Below are positions 26,989 to 39,443 of a stretch of DNA of 64,000 bases, piece after piece. The notes under the pieces were generated by a model, which worked only from the letters and a program-made list of their open reading frames with translations, ran no database searches and had not been told where the DNA came from. Both the position numbers and the translations under genes were made by a program. The stretch is from Agaricus subrufescens (Eukaryota; Basidiomycota; Agaricomycetes; Agaricales; Agaricaceae), in the NCBI GenBank assembly GCA_029945375.1, contig CM057066.1:558001-622000 (forward strand), written 5' to 3'. Every line of letters starts with the position of its first letter. Within the stretch, counting starts at the first letter, position 1.

Positions 26989-29010
26989 TTAGTATGAGGT
27001 TGGTGTAGAAAAAAAAGAAAAATAATAGAACTCAACGGATGAATAACCACCAGGAGGATTATAAGCAGGTCTTTTATGCCATGAAGTGACGTGCCCATCC
27101 TCGTTCATGTACCCCTGGTCTTTTCCATCAGGGTAGTTATCTAAATCGGAGGGATAGACTAGATCGGGAGGTGCGTAGACGATATATCCGTCGGCGGTGA
27201 TGTGATCGCCTCGTCGGTTCCAAAAACCTTTTCGGCGGTATTGGTGTTTAGATTTTTTGCGCTTTTTGGGAGAGTCGACGGTGGCTGTTGTTGGTGGTGT
27301 CGACGTTGTTGATGTTGTTGTTGTTGATGGTGGTGTTGTTGTTGTGGAGGATTGGGGTTGTGTTAGGGAGGCGATTTGGTGGGGAGATGAGGTGGATGAG
27401 AGGTTTATTACGGTGCTTTTACCATTTGCGTGGAGGACTACGGTTCCGGGTTCTTCTTTATATGTTGATAACGTTGTTGATGTGGGTTGGGTATATGAAG
27501 ATGATCTTGAACGGGTATGTGATGATGAAGATGAAGATGGTGGTGGGGGTGCACTGGTGGGAGGGGGCATGTAAGTATAAGTGCTGTTGGAAGTACCTGG
27601 AGAGGTATGGTGGTGAGGATGTCCGGACTCTCGAGGGTTTTCATAAGGTCTCGGGGGAGCCGGTAGGGGGTTTCGGAGGAGTGCATCTTGTGGGTAGGAC
27701 GGTGAGGAAGAGGAAGAGGATGGATGGTGGGGATGGTAAGGACTGTGTCCGGAGGAAGAAGAGTAAGCGTATGTTGGGGATATAGGAGATTGTTCATTAC
27801 TATAGGGGGAGGCGGAATTGGAGCGAGAGGCTGATTTTGAACGAGAGTGTGAGGATGGGGCCTGAATGGGCTCGTGGTGGCGATGATTGAGGGGTGAGGG
27901 GGTGTGGGAGCGGGAGTGGCTCGAGGATTTTGTGACGGAAGATTCTGGAATAGGATCGAGAGAGGAAGAATTGGAGACTGCGGGGACGGAGGAGTGACGT
28001 CCCAGATTGGAGCGAGAAGAGCCCGATTTGGGAGGAGGAAGAACTCCGGCAAGAGGGCTAAGAAGTTCCATTGGGTCAGGCTCGCGGGTAAGCGTTTCGC
28101 CGGTGATGGAAGGGCCCGTGTTGGGATAGTTTGCAGGAAGTGTGGCGGGCATGGAATGATGGCGAATGAGGGGAGCTGAGGGGTTGGGACCGGTGGAAAG
28201 CCGACCGATGTCGGATGCGAGATTGTCGACGGAGGCTCCGCGGTCGAGGGAGCGCCTGGGGGAAGCATAGATCTGGACGGGGGTAGATGATCTGTAGTGC
28301 TGGGGGGTTCGGACGATGTTGGAAGAAAAGGTAGGCTGAAGGGTAGCTTTTGATGCGAAGGGCTCGGGGGGGTCAGGGATCTGGGGAGTTGCAGGTTTGC
28401 GGGCATCGTCGTCACTGGCGTGTTCTGGGGCAGATGATCAGCAGGGCAGGATCGATAAGGGTCGGGTAAAAAAGCGTACGATTGGCGTCTTCTTCATCAT
28501 CAAGCTGGCGAGGAGCCCAGAGCCAGGGGGTGACTTGGGCATGGGTTTCCTGATCCTGCAGCTGACGCTCGCGCTCTTGGCGCTCCAGCTCTTCGCTAGA
28601 AAAATTGAATGAGAACACGGCTGGAATAGAGGTGGTTGGGCTCACGCAGGGACCATGTTTGTGAGGCCGAGCGGATTGTCAGAGAGCTTGAGGGCGAGGT
28701 ACTCGGCACTGGGGGGCTTCGGCTGGCGCTTGTAGGGATTGAAGGACTGCTGCTGGTGCTGCTGCTGGTGCTGCGGGTGCTGCTGGTAGGCCGGGTAGTA
28801 GACGTTGGGCTGCTGGATGCCCCAGCCGTTGCCGGGCATCCACTGGGCGACGTTTACATTGGGGCGAGTGGCCTGCGGGTTGTAGAGGGGGTTGGGCATC
28901 CAGGTGCCCTGGTTCCAGTGGTTCTGGGGGACATTGACGCCGGAGGGGATCGGGGGCGCGCCCTGGTAGGGCGGCGGGATGTTCTGCCAGGCTGGGGGGA
29001 AGCTCGCCAT
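26989..29010 (-). CDS. Conserved Ser/Pro-rich protein of unknown function
   Basis: Starts at the ATG at 29010 (MASFPPAWQNIPPPYQG). Exon 1 has an aromatic/Asn/Gln-rich stretch ending KPPSAEYLALKLSDNPLG. Introns at about 28600-28646 and 28432-28485 lead to a long third exon. It contains a very long Ser/Pro/Thr-rich region with SR-like and Thr repeats, then a conserved-looking basic C-terminus: KKRKKSKHQYRRKGFWNRRG, DGYIVYAPPDLVYPSDL and DEDGHVTSWHKRPAY-like residues. The last 15 residues before the stop at 26989 are low-complexity Phe/Tyr/Ser, so a missed 3' intron is possible. I know no function. The basic KKRKK stretch could be a nuclear signal (inference). It shares a promoter of about 115 bases with the divergent gene at 29125. 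Confidence 0.72.
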
Positions 29011-29124
29011 CGCCGGCAGAGAGAGGCCTCGCGCGGGCCAAGGCAGTCCTGCTGACTCAGCTGTACGGTCACGTGGGCATGTTCGCCGGGGTGTTGGGCG
29101 CAATTGTGCAGCTCTGCACCAGCG

Positions 29125-32098
29125 ATGGACGGCACCGACAGGCTCTTCAACGCCGCCCACCACCTCATCAGCCCCCCGCCGGAGGAGACGCTCCGCCGCC
29201 AGGCCCGCGCCCCGGCCGCCTCGCCCCAGCGGTCCGCCTCGCCGCCCGCCGCCAAGCGCAAGCGTGCCGTGCCCGCGACGACCCCGAACCCGCGCCTCCG
29301 CAAGCAGCAGCGCGAGAACAGCGCCGACGATGGCCCGCCGCCGTCCCCCACGCCGACCGTCCGCGCGCGCCGGAGCCGGAGCGCGACTCCTATCCCGCAC
29401 TACGAGCCCCCGACCGACATCTTCACCCCCCCGCGCGAGGTCTTTGTCTCCCCCGCCACCCGCGTCAGCAAGTCCTCCAAGCGCAAGTCCGCCAAGAAGA
29501 AGAAGCGCTCCCCGCCCCCCCTCGTCGTCAAGCTCGAGATGCCCGACATCGACCTCACCGCGCCCATGCCCCCGCCCAGCCCCGGCGACGACCCCCTCCT
29601 CCTCACCGGCCCCAGCTCCTCCCCCACCCGGTCCCGGTCCGAGGCAGATCTCTTTGATATCCGGAAGGATGTTGCCCCTGCTCCCCCCCTGCGCCGGACC
29701 ATCTCCCCCGCCCCCACTGCATTCCTCAAGAAACTACGCTTCGACGATCTGCCCCCCTCGTCCCCTCCGCAAGACATCGCCTCCAGCCCCAACCTCGATG
29801 ACCCCATGCCTCTCTTTGACTGGAGCGACTCTGACACGGACGAACTCCCCATCCTCTCTGAACCCGTGTCCGAGCCCCAGGACGGCGAGGGCGACTATAC
29901 CGGACGGTGGCAGGACGTCTTTGTCAAGACAAAGGCCGACCCACCACCGAGCACCTCCAAGGAACACAAGTGGCCTTTCCCCCTCTCCCTGGAAAAGGCT
30001 CCCCCCTTTGCCCTCGCCCACCGCGAGGACAATGACGATCAGACGACCGCCGAACCCGACCCTTTCGATTTCAGCAGCATCCCCGATGACGAACCCCTAC
30101 CCTCGACGCGTCAACTGTCTCCTGAGCTTGGTCAACCCGAGCCAGAAGAGCAGCCCGTCTCTTCCCCAGCGGTAGAGCCCGCACCAGTCGAGCAACACTC
30201 GGACACAGAGGAACGTGTGTCAGAACATGCTTCAGACGAAGAGCAGCATTCATCAGAGGAACGTGTGTCAGATCATCCTCTAGACGAAGAGCGTTCATCA
30301 GAGGAAAGTGTGTCAGAACATGCTTCAGACGAAGAGCTGCCTTTGCCAGAGTCTCCCTGTGAAGATCATCAAAGACAGAGTGGCTCTCCCTCAGTAGATG
30401 CTGAAGAAGATGACAACTCTAGTGGCGATGACGAACCCGACATTGTCAAAATTACCTCTGCAGATCCACGCGCCGCTGCCCGTGCTGCCGCCATCCTGAA
30501 ACAACACAACTACGATTGCTTCACGAGAAAGCAACTCAAGAAGAAGTACTCTGATACAATGCGTCGAAGATCCTCAGGTCCATTCGAGCTAGCCAGAGCC
30601 GTCTTTGAAGGTGGCGTGCGCAAGAGAAGGAGGACCATTGGTGGCATGGGGGTGCGAGGAGAGAATGTGTTCATTCCCGGCAGTCCAGCGACAACTTTGC
30701 CAAACTTGTTGAGAGAAGTTGAAGCCGAGGTATCAATCGAACAGTCGCCCTTCCAATTGCGTAACAGTCCTCCTAACCCCTTCAAGACCCCTCTACCGAA
30801 TCGGAATTCACCCTTTCTCTTTTCGGGACTCGGGCTGACTCCCAAAGTGCCAATGACTCCTGGGGAAACGTGTTATGATCCGCTTACAGGAGAGAGAATG
30901 TGGACGAAAGAAGAGTGGAAGAGGCTAGACGCGTGTTTTACGGATGAGAGACTGCTGGTTGGGGCGACACTGGGTTTGGTGGATGATGATGGTCTGGCTA
31001 GTGTCGATCTGGTCGACCTCGAGAATGTGTTGGCAAGGTTTGTGGAATGGATGGGTGGAGAGGAAGCTGTTGCCGAATACGGTCCTGATTGGTCAAGGTA
31101 TAATTTAGCATCTTGAACCTTTGCGTCAATAATCAAATACCCTTTTCAGAGAGCAACTGATGCAGAGGACGAGAGCGTTACGGAAGAAACAACGCACGGG
31201 AAAGGTTGCACCTCCTACGACGCTACCCATGTCTCCTGCTCCTCCTTGGGGTACTACGATGGAAGTTCCCGAGTTTACACCAATCAGGCCTAAACCGGCG
31301 CAGAGGAGAGAGTGGGCCGCTGAGACTGAGACTCCTTTACGTTCACGGCAAGAAGAGACAAGAGCTAAAGCAGTACCCCCGACACTACTTGCACCGCGTT
31401 ATTCACATCTCTTGGAAGAGGCCATCAGTATATCGAAGGAACTGCCGCAGATCACACCGACGAATGCTTCACAAGAATCAGATACAGTGTTGGGTGAACC
31501 CGAATCTGACAGTTCGCGTTCGACGCTTGTTGAAGACTCGGAACTTGTACGAGACCCGTCGCCTACTTTGGCAGAAATACAGCCGGACACGATTGGAAAA
31601 CGCGTTAAAGGGATTTTGTTTTCGTATTTACCGACACTCAAGAAATCTGGGACTAAAACTCCGAAACGAGTTGGACAACCTGGACTTCCGTTGCCGCCAC
31701 AAGATGTTCTTACTAAACCTAGAGGGCCGGTGATGACACCGGCGAGAGAACCTGTACCGAAAGTTATACCGCCTAAGGATCTTGTGCATTTGCAGCAAGC
31801 TCCTCCGGTGCAGACGCCTACTTCTAAAATACCAAAGGTCGTTCATCCAAAGGAACTCGTGGAATTGAATCATGTTACGCCGAAAGTTGCTGATGAGCAT
31901 AGGACGAGAGAGAGGAGGAGGAGTAGTGGTGCTGGGAGTGTGAAGGATTTGATCAAGGGGTTTGAGGATATGGAAAGTCAGAGTAGGGTGGATAAGGTGG
32001 AGGTGAGAGGTGAGATTAGGAGGATGAAGAGTATTGGGGAGTGGAGGAAGGGGTTGGGTGGAGGTGCGGATGTGAAGAGACCGGCGTGGAAATTTTGA
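29125..32098 (+). CDS. Large acidic/basic disordered protein of unknown function, probably nuclear
   Basis: Two exons: 29125-31099, then a 49-base intron, then 31149-32098, about 975 residues. The start is the ATG at 29125 (MDGTDRLFNAAHHLISPPPE). Features in order: an Arg/Lys-rich N-terminus with KSSKRKSAKKKKRS, a Pro/Ser/Asp-rich middle, an acidic repeat block near 30190-30350 (units like EERVSEHASDEE), a conserved-looking part (AILKQHNYDCFTRKQLKKKY, GPFELARAVFEGGVRKRRR), then MTPGETCYDPLTGERMWTKEEWKRL and an Asp-rich helix. The second exon is again disordered, ending in basic repeats. No enzyme domain is visible. Clusters of basic residues suggest nuclear localisation. The frame is intact throughout. 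Confidence 0.78.
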
Positions 32099-33512
32099 AG
32101 AGTATGTTTGAAAAAAAGATTTTTTGTGGTGTATCTATAAGTTGGAACGCACTGGAGTTTTCGCGTTTCTGTTTTTTTGTGGATTTGCATTTGTGGTTAT
32201 CTTTTTTTTTTTTTTATGTTTTCGATTTTTGTTTTCTGGTTTTCTTTCTCTTTTTTTTCTTGGATCTATGTATGTATGTGATATGACGGTTTATGTTATG
32301 AGTTGAGTAATTGAAGGAGACTTGACTAGATATGAATTGGTTCTTGTATTTGAGTAGTGTCCGTGATTGTAACTTGACTATCCTGGTTAGCCAAATGAAT
32401 GTTACACCAAAAGAGACTTAACAGAGGATCTTAGATGTACTGCCGCCGGGTAGTATATATGTTGTAAGCTCATGCCTAGCTTAGAGTGATGTTTAAATGG
32501 CTGTGTAAGGAGAAGAGTAATTCAAGGAGGGACGTAGGAAACCTTTTCGGCGATTCAGATAATGAGTGAGAAGTCCCAGATAGTGATTAGATATCTGGTA
32601 AACATAAGAGCAGAGGGCACTTTGTAAAGTAAATAAATATTTCTTTTCATTTTGGGTCTATGTGTGTATACATTTATGTGATACGATGGTATTGTTATGA
32701 GTTCAGTGAAGGGAAAGGGAATTTGACTAAATATGAGTTTCTCCTTGTATTCGGGTAGTGTCGTGATGATCAAGTTTGGGTGTACTCCACATCTTTACCG
32801 AAATGATGAAAACGATCAGTTTTAGATGAGTTTTTGCTTCTTTTTTTTTCTCAAGGATTGAGACGAGCCTTGGGCTGTAAGCCGACGTTTTGGTGTCACT
32901 CTGGGTACAAGTGGTAGAGTGCGAGTGGCAGTGTCAGGGATGCACGCTTAGTCGCTTAACCCTGAGGTTTGGATATGTATTGAAAATGCACAGCATAACC
33001 CCAATTTGGGAGTGTGAAGTAAATGCCAGGGTGAGGCACTGCTTTTGAGGAACTCGGCATACATACATGTCAACCCCCCCCCTGAACTCTCCGATACACT
33101 GGGTGTACTCTTCTCTAAAAAATCTTTTTGCTAAGAACGAGGAATTGGACTTTGAAATGGCACTCGGCTGTCTGAGCCGAAGAATTTCAAATTTTCGGGA
33201 GGGCTCCTGAGTGGGACTTCTGACACTTGGGGTACGGGACGATTTGTATTCTGCGGTATTTGTTTTTTTTTTTTTTTTTGGCCCTGGGTTGGTGTGTGGC
33301 TGTTCTTTTGATCCTTTTCGACGTGATCAACAACATGTTTGGTCTCAAGGCGAATGCGGCTGTGAGAAAGATTCGTTTGTGATTCCCCCCCCCTATATCT
33401 GGCACGTTCTTTCACCTTGACCCTCTTCCCCCTCCCTTCGGTTTTGCCGAAGTTATCCTTGTTGGGTAGGTTGGAACCCGCGGGATTTGTTTTTTTTTTT
33501 TTGAGAGTCGCG
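32099..33512. other. Intergenic region with diverged internal duplication
   Basis: About 1.4 kb without a supported gene. It contains T homopolymers (for example 32198-32216, 33261-33279, 33490-33501) and two related blocks, about 32262-32370 and 32655-32770. Both carry TTATGAGTT, TTGACTA.ATATGA and CTTGTATT.G.GTAGTGT in the same order. The right end should hold the promoter of the DUF3433 gene. Confidence 0.6.
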
Positions 33513-36450
33513 ATGGCTGCTGCGAATAGTTATAGTGGTAGGGTTGACAAACGCGAGTCGGTTGAAGGACTTGATGCGTTGACGAGTGGCAGCTCGTCGT
33601 TTTTGCCACCTGCACCGGAGTTGGTGTATACCCCCGCAGTGCGTTCATTTCAGATAACTCTTTTTGTGGTTGTAACATGACGTTTGATGATATTATAGCT
33701 GGACAACTCGAATGAACGTGCCAAGACTCATTATAAGGACGTGACACTGGATATACTTGGTGCTCCTACTCAGGGATTGTTGGAGAATGACTCGAGTAAT
33801 GAACAGTTTGCGACGTATAGGGATGATAAACGTATGTCTTTCTCAATCTATTGGTATTGATTAACTTGATATATATATATTGATTTCCTTTCGAAAGGGG
33901 ATCGTGATGATAGGGAGGAAGTTGGATCAAAGTGGCTTCCTCTGCCTTTGCGATTGTATTTCTGGCTACCACTGGTGATTATATTAGCTTTGGGTGCGAT
34001 TGGGCTTGAGGTTGCGCTTCATTTTAGTCGTGTGAAGCAAGGTGTGTTTTCGTAAAGCCTGGTAATCGTTTTTTTTTTCAATGCGAAGACTTGCGTTAGG
34101 GTGGCCGACGAATGGCGATATTGGCAATGCGGAGAACGCGTTGCATTACGCTTATGTGAGTTCTGCTCTGGGAGCTTTTGGATTTGCGTGGCTTATGCGT
34201 TTGTAGACTTTACCTCCTGTGATTATGGCAGCGATTGTGAGTGTCACTCGTACTCTTGTTTGAATCCAACATGAATGCAGTCGTTGTTGTTTTCGTTAGC
34301 TCGCCGCACTTTGGACGTGGACAGAAATCGAAATCAAAAAGATGCAGGTAACGAACAATAAAGTCATCAGGTTCGCTGTCAATTGCTGATTCTGGATATC
34401 TTTAGCCTTATGTTGATCTCGTCCATGGTGATTCACCGCCTCATCGTAGTCTGCTGTTGGATTACACACGACACAAGTAAGAGTGCTGGGGTGTCGTCTA
34501 GTTAATCCCTACTGACGCAAAATTTTGTTGCCAGTAATTTCTTCGTTTGGCTTCGTGCGGCGGCGAATAAACACTATTTGGTCGCTTTGGCTTCGTTGAT
34601 GGCGTTGCTGTCTTTGACTTTCCAGCCTCTCTCTGCGGCCCTTTTGAATGTCGAGAATATCTGGTTTACCACGGATGGTGCGTAACTGATATGTATTTTT
34701 TTTGTTACCGCGAGCCAAATTATTTGTCAGATATCACCGCCACTAACAGGTTTCTGCTTGGCTTGAACCAGAATCTTCAGTTCAATGACCTGACTTGTGG
34801 GTTATCCTATTTTGTCTGTACTGTCTTGTCGATAGCTGATGTGATGCCGTAGCTTTCCTGACTGCATCTGGTTTCGCGGGTGCGGCGGTCCTTTATCAGT
34901 TAGGGAATCCCCCTTTTGTTAAGGATGGATATACGATTGGTCAATTCGATGTCAGTGGACACTTCTTCGCATTAGCACCGCGATAGTCTTGCTGACAGGT
35001 TGGTTTGACAGTTACCCAAGTCAGTTACGAACAATGGGACTGTAATCGCCAATACAACGGCGGTTAGGAGTATTGCGAATTGTGAGCCAGTAAAGGTGGG
35101 TTGGTTTTTGTGTCGCGTTGGTTTTTCCTGTCGGGTTTGGCTGATGGATTCCACTAGGTGGACTTGGTGCAGACACAGACAGGTTGGCAAAACACGGTTG
35201 CCTCTGGCAATTGTAGTATTACATTCTTAGTGCAACGTAACGCAAGTAACCTTTTTGGTGTGTGCCACAGTACTCCCTCTCGCCTGTATAGACTTTGACT
35301 TGGCATGTCTCAGGAACGAATTTGCCATTTTGCACCCCCCAACCCCCGCAACAATTCAGTCCTGTTGTCTTCTGGTTTTTCACGTCAGTTGTCCAATTTA
35401 CTATACTCTTGATTAACTTTTATTGAACCGTTTTTGCTCTAGGTACGAAACTCAGCCTCCTTCAGCGTCCGCTGCTTTCTGCACACCTCAACTTGAGTTA
35501 TGGGATGTGATGGCCAGCGTTGATATTGCAACAGGAAATGTGACGGATATCCAGCAACTCCGACCCTTCTCATCGTCTTCCAATTTTTCTTCCCTGGCGG
35601 GAAATATCACGGGCGAGCCCCTCAATGGTCGACTCTATAACGGTCTTCAATTCGACTTAGACAATCCAGATACCTTTGTCAACCGTCGGTTGGAGGCACT
35701 TCAGCTACAGCTTCCTGCTGCCATGTATCAGGCTGCTTCTCAGAGCCAGCAAGGATTTGTCGGTAGTTTCGATCAAAACAAGTTCGCGCCTGTTGCGAAT
35801 CATGTCTATGTAAGTCTTTGGTTCTATGGCGTGTTATCGTACTTCGATGTGCTAAGTATACTAGACGACGTATTTGGCATCGGTTGCAAGCACCGTGTAT
35901 TTCCTACCTCGGGATGAACCTCTTACTGTCCATGTGAAGACATTTAACAAGCGTGTCTTATTGAGGTATGCCACGAACCTATCTAGGTCCCCGATCAGTT
36001 TATCCTCATTCAGGTGTCAGTGATACAGCAGTCCATCTATTGGCAGTGGCGATGTTGCTCCTAGCCGTATTCGGTACTATCATCCAGTTGCTACACCGTT
36101 ATGATCGCGAGCAATTACAACTGAAACATGAACCTGGGACTATTGCATCCGCCGTATCTATCGGAGCGCAGACGGGGATGGGAGCGCTTCTTGCTGGTCA
36201 ACAGAGAGAAGAAGATATGAATCATATTCTCCGTGGCAAGCGGTTCAGAATTGACCCGAAAACCATGAAAATTATTATGGAGGGAGAGGACGGGTATGAC
36301 GTTGCTGCTAGCCCGGCCTTGAGGCGGAAGTCAATCTTTGCGGCGCTGCAAGCTACGAGACCATGGAGCGCCCGTTACTCGACCCGGTTGCCTAGATTCC
36401 CGGTGTCGCCGCGGACACCGGACCCGGTAAACCATAATGATGGCGCATGA
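33513..36450 (+). CDS. DUF3433-type multi-pass membrane protein
   Basis: Many small exons between the ATG at 33513 (MAAANSYSGRVDKRE) and the stop at 36450. A cytosolic N-terminus leads into KWLPLPLRLYFWLPLVIILA, the first membrane helix, then further helices (LPPVIMAAI; HYLVALASLMALLSLTFQPL). A long region with Asn-X-Ser/Thr sites follows (IANTTAVRSIANC, GNCSITFLVQRNAS, SNFSSLAGNIT), so it is probably lumenal or extracellular. Another helix follows (TAVHLLAVAMLLLAVFGTII) and a cytosolic tail with TMKIIMEGEDGYD. This layout, with WLP-LR before the first helix, is what I know of the fungal DUF3433 family, whose function is not established. Individual exon borders in 34000-35400 are approximate. 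Confidence 0.75.
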
Positions 36451-37002
36451 GTTCGAGATTTCGTTTTTTGTATTGTCTCGGTTCGATTTCCATTCTTTAC
36501 GTATATCTGTTTTTTTTCTCTAGTATAAGGGACTGTTACGACCTGAGATGGCTCTGTGTAATTATTTATGATCTAATCGACCCTTGCCACTAGCTCGAGT
36601 ACCCGCGGAAAGCACTAGTGTTGCTGTTGGCTTGTTCCAACGCTTTAAGAGGCTGTGATATCAAATCAAGTAAGATTTGAAAAACTACTGAGATATCTGT
36701 GCAACTAGAGGCTGAAATAACTGATGTATCAGAAAAAACGGCTTTTCGATCTGTCATAACAGAAGAGCTGACTTGATGTTAGTTCAATAAATAACTTGAT
36801 TGTGAACTATTTATTTTACACAAAAAGTCCATTTACTAAAGATGAAAAACGTTACTGATTATCGATAACCTATTGGCTTTCCAGCCTTATTTAAATTTTT
36901 TTTTTTCCTGTTTTTGGAATTTTCATGATGTTATACAACTTTATGTTGCCCATTCTCCAAAACATCGGTTCCAGCCGGCCAAAAAACTGGATAGTCACTT
37001 TG
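36451..37002. other. Convergent intergenic region
   Basis: AT-rich, about 550 bases between two convergent genes. It should contain both 3' UTRs. No repeat or additional gene was recognised. Confidence 0.5.
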
Positions 37003-38974
37003 TCATTCTTGCAGAGCGTCTTTGGCAACTGTCCTAGCAGCATTACCGTTCTTATCCTTGTAAAAAATAATGTCATCGTCTTCTTCCACAAATAGACATT
37101 GGGTGAATGAGCGCCACAATGCGTAGAAGGAAGGCTAATCATGCGTAAGATTTGAGTGTATTTTGGAGGGTTAAATTGACTCACGGTTGAATCATAATTG
37201 TAATCTTCCTTTAAAACTGATCGGAGAATTTCCGTAATTTGAGGTCCATTGACTGTATTGACCAGAGTGAGTTGACTAGTGATAGCCTGATAGATCAAGC
37301 TTACAGAAGGGTGCCGAAAGGAAGAAGTCTGTAAGGTAGTAAGTGAGTTTAGCTTTTGAGGGTGAGTAAGTTTACTAACGATGAGCGACGTGATCGTGGC
37401 TAATATTATGGAAGAAGAATCGGCCAGCCCAGCCCATCAAGGGTCGGTCTACGGTAGCAGCGGCCCCCCTCAAGAAGGTCCAGGCATTCTTACGGTAGTG
37501 GGGAATCGTGGGGTCAGAGTGATGCAAGAAAGTGAACATTACTGCGGAATAGTTAGGTAATGAAACATAAGGCTTGCGGAAGTAACTTACCAATCCTGTG
37601 TGTTGTTAAGCTGAATGATCATAGTGATGGCGGGATAACAGTCATGATACTCACCAATGGTTCAAAAACTTTTCGACGTGTGTCAGCCGCTTAATCGATT
37701 TGAATGATAACGGAACTCACACAATAGGGAATAAGATAATACCTCCAAACAAAGCCCCATCCAAGACGGTATAGTATGGAGAACATGACAGCGAGAGAGA
37801 CGTTTGAAATGATGATCGAATTGCCTGAGATGAATGAGAACACGTAACATGTAAAAGGCGGCGATAGTCTCACGATGATGAGGTTTGAATAGCGTCGAGC
37901 GCGGATTGAAATGGCTCGTTCCTGGAGGGTGTGAAACACCTCCCATGATATTAGTGCTGGAAGAATATCAGCGTAGGCCAGGAGTTGGCACTGAAGTATA
38001 CACTTGCCTTAGATATAAACCCCAACCACTGCGGCCGCGATATCAGTTTTCGGTCAAATGAGAAACACGGTCGGCAAACGCACAAAAATTGCTGTATGAG
38101 AAGACGGTATACAGTCACGATGGGAGTTTCTTCAAAGGCTTCACTATAGTCAATTTTTGTTGCTTTTTTCTGTTCGGGAAGATTATAGGTAGAGCGGGTA
38201 TACGGAACATAGTTTTCATCTCTCTCCATTGAAGCGGTGGCTTTCTAACTCGAATTTGTCAGCACATCAGGCAATTGTATAAGAGCGAAGGTGCTTTACG
38301 TGGTGTGCGTGGTGACTCGCTCGCCAAGAAAAGAAGGGAATGAGCAAAAACTTGTATATCATCGGTAATTGTGATAAGTTGGAGATCAAAGGACGCACTG
38401 TATGGAGAAGCAAACCAACAAAGTTGTTGAGAGACTTGTGTTTGAACAAGGAGCCATGTCCGGCATCGTGACCTACGGCAGTGTTTTAGATAGGAGCGTC
38501 CAGGGGGAGCGGGGAAAAAGGGCGATCGACGGTGTTGACTGACCTAAACTGAAGATACCTGCAAATACCATACCCTGAGCAACCCAATAGATCACCCAGA
38601 GGCAAGCGCGGAGGATGGTCTTCAAAGCTCCAGAAGTGACGAAGCCCCAGTAGTTGTGTGCATCCCAGGCAGAAAAGGACGAGGCAATGGTGTAAAAGAC
38701 AGCAGCGAACATGATGTCCCGACTGACAAAGAGGAGCCCTCGTAGGGGTTGCGCTGGAACATCGATCCAGTATTGAAGGAGAAGAGGACCAAAGTACTAC
38801 GTACGCCGAAGTAAGTGTTTTGGGACGGCGTCATGAATTTCCTTCAGAGTTGTCTTGGGAGGCCTAAATGGTCGCTCACGCCTGGTTCGGCATTGGTGTG
38901 AGAGGTAGTTCTGAGCGTAGAAAAACGTCGAGGGCTGACCTAGCCTTGTACTCTTGACTATCTGTAAAATACAT
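37003..38974 (-). CDS. Delta-12-type fatty acid desaturase
   Basis: The first exon starts at the ATG at 38974 (MYFTDSQEYKA) and splices to RPFRPPKTTLKEIHDAVPKH. All three histidine boxes of membrane desaturases are present: HDAGH (about 38456-38470), HHAHH (about 38310) and HVAHH, whose last His is rebuilt across an intron near 37379-37324. Hydrophobic segments surround them (FFSWRA, MVFAG). Landmarks of the delta-12 family: TFLHHSDPTIPHYRKNAW, GWAGRFFFHNISHDHVAH, LKEDYNYDS and, in the last exon, FYALWRSFTQCLFVEEDD. The stop is at 37003-37005. It introduces the second double bond into oleoyl chains in the ER. There are about ten introns; some borders are approximate. It is divergent from the GPI-anchored gene. 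Confidence 0.88.
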
Positions 38975-39443
38975 GTGAAAGGATAAACAGCGTCGTGACG
39001 ACATTAACCGGTGAAGCTGAGTGACTGATGTGACAACGTCGGCTAGGCAAAAACGGATAAAGTAATGGAAGATTACCGCTTCTTTGATTCTTTGATTCTG
39101 AAGATTATCAGATCAAGGGAGTTCCGACAGTGATCGGTGAGCAGTTCCCCGCCCGGCAAACCCTGCACATACGTTTTCTCTCTACTTCCCCCCCGAGCAA
39201 ATCACAGTTATAGCACCGCATTTTATGGCCAATCGAGGACTTTGACCCTTTAGGGGGACTACTACTTATAGTCCGAAACTCTTACCGCACGACCAAAAAA
39301 AGAATAGTGACTGATGTGACAGGGGCAAAAATAGAAATAAGCCTTCCAAAGTTGCGGGTTTGCATTTTTCATCTCACGCACCGACTCTTCACGACGCAGG
39401 CCAGCCTCGTCCCCCACTCTCTTTTGCCAACAGCCTATCACCC
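38975..39443. promoter_or_regulatory. Divergent promoter of desaturase and GPI-anchored gene
   Basis: This 470-base region separates two divergent start codons. A 15-base word, GTGACTGATGTGACA, occurs exactly at 39021-39035 and again at 39307-39321, so it may be a shared regulatory element. The tandem word CTTTGATTCTTTGATTCTG lies near 39082-39100. No TATA box is obvious. Confidence 0.45.

Noticed and set aside
27257..27785. Plus-strand Val/Gly-rich frames
   Set aside because: They are antisense shadows of the Thr/Ser-rich part of the minus-strand gene at 26989-29010.
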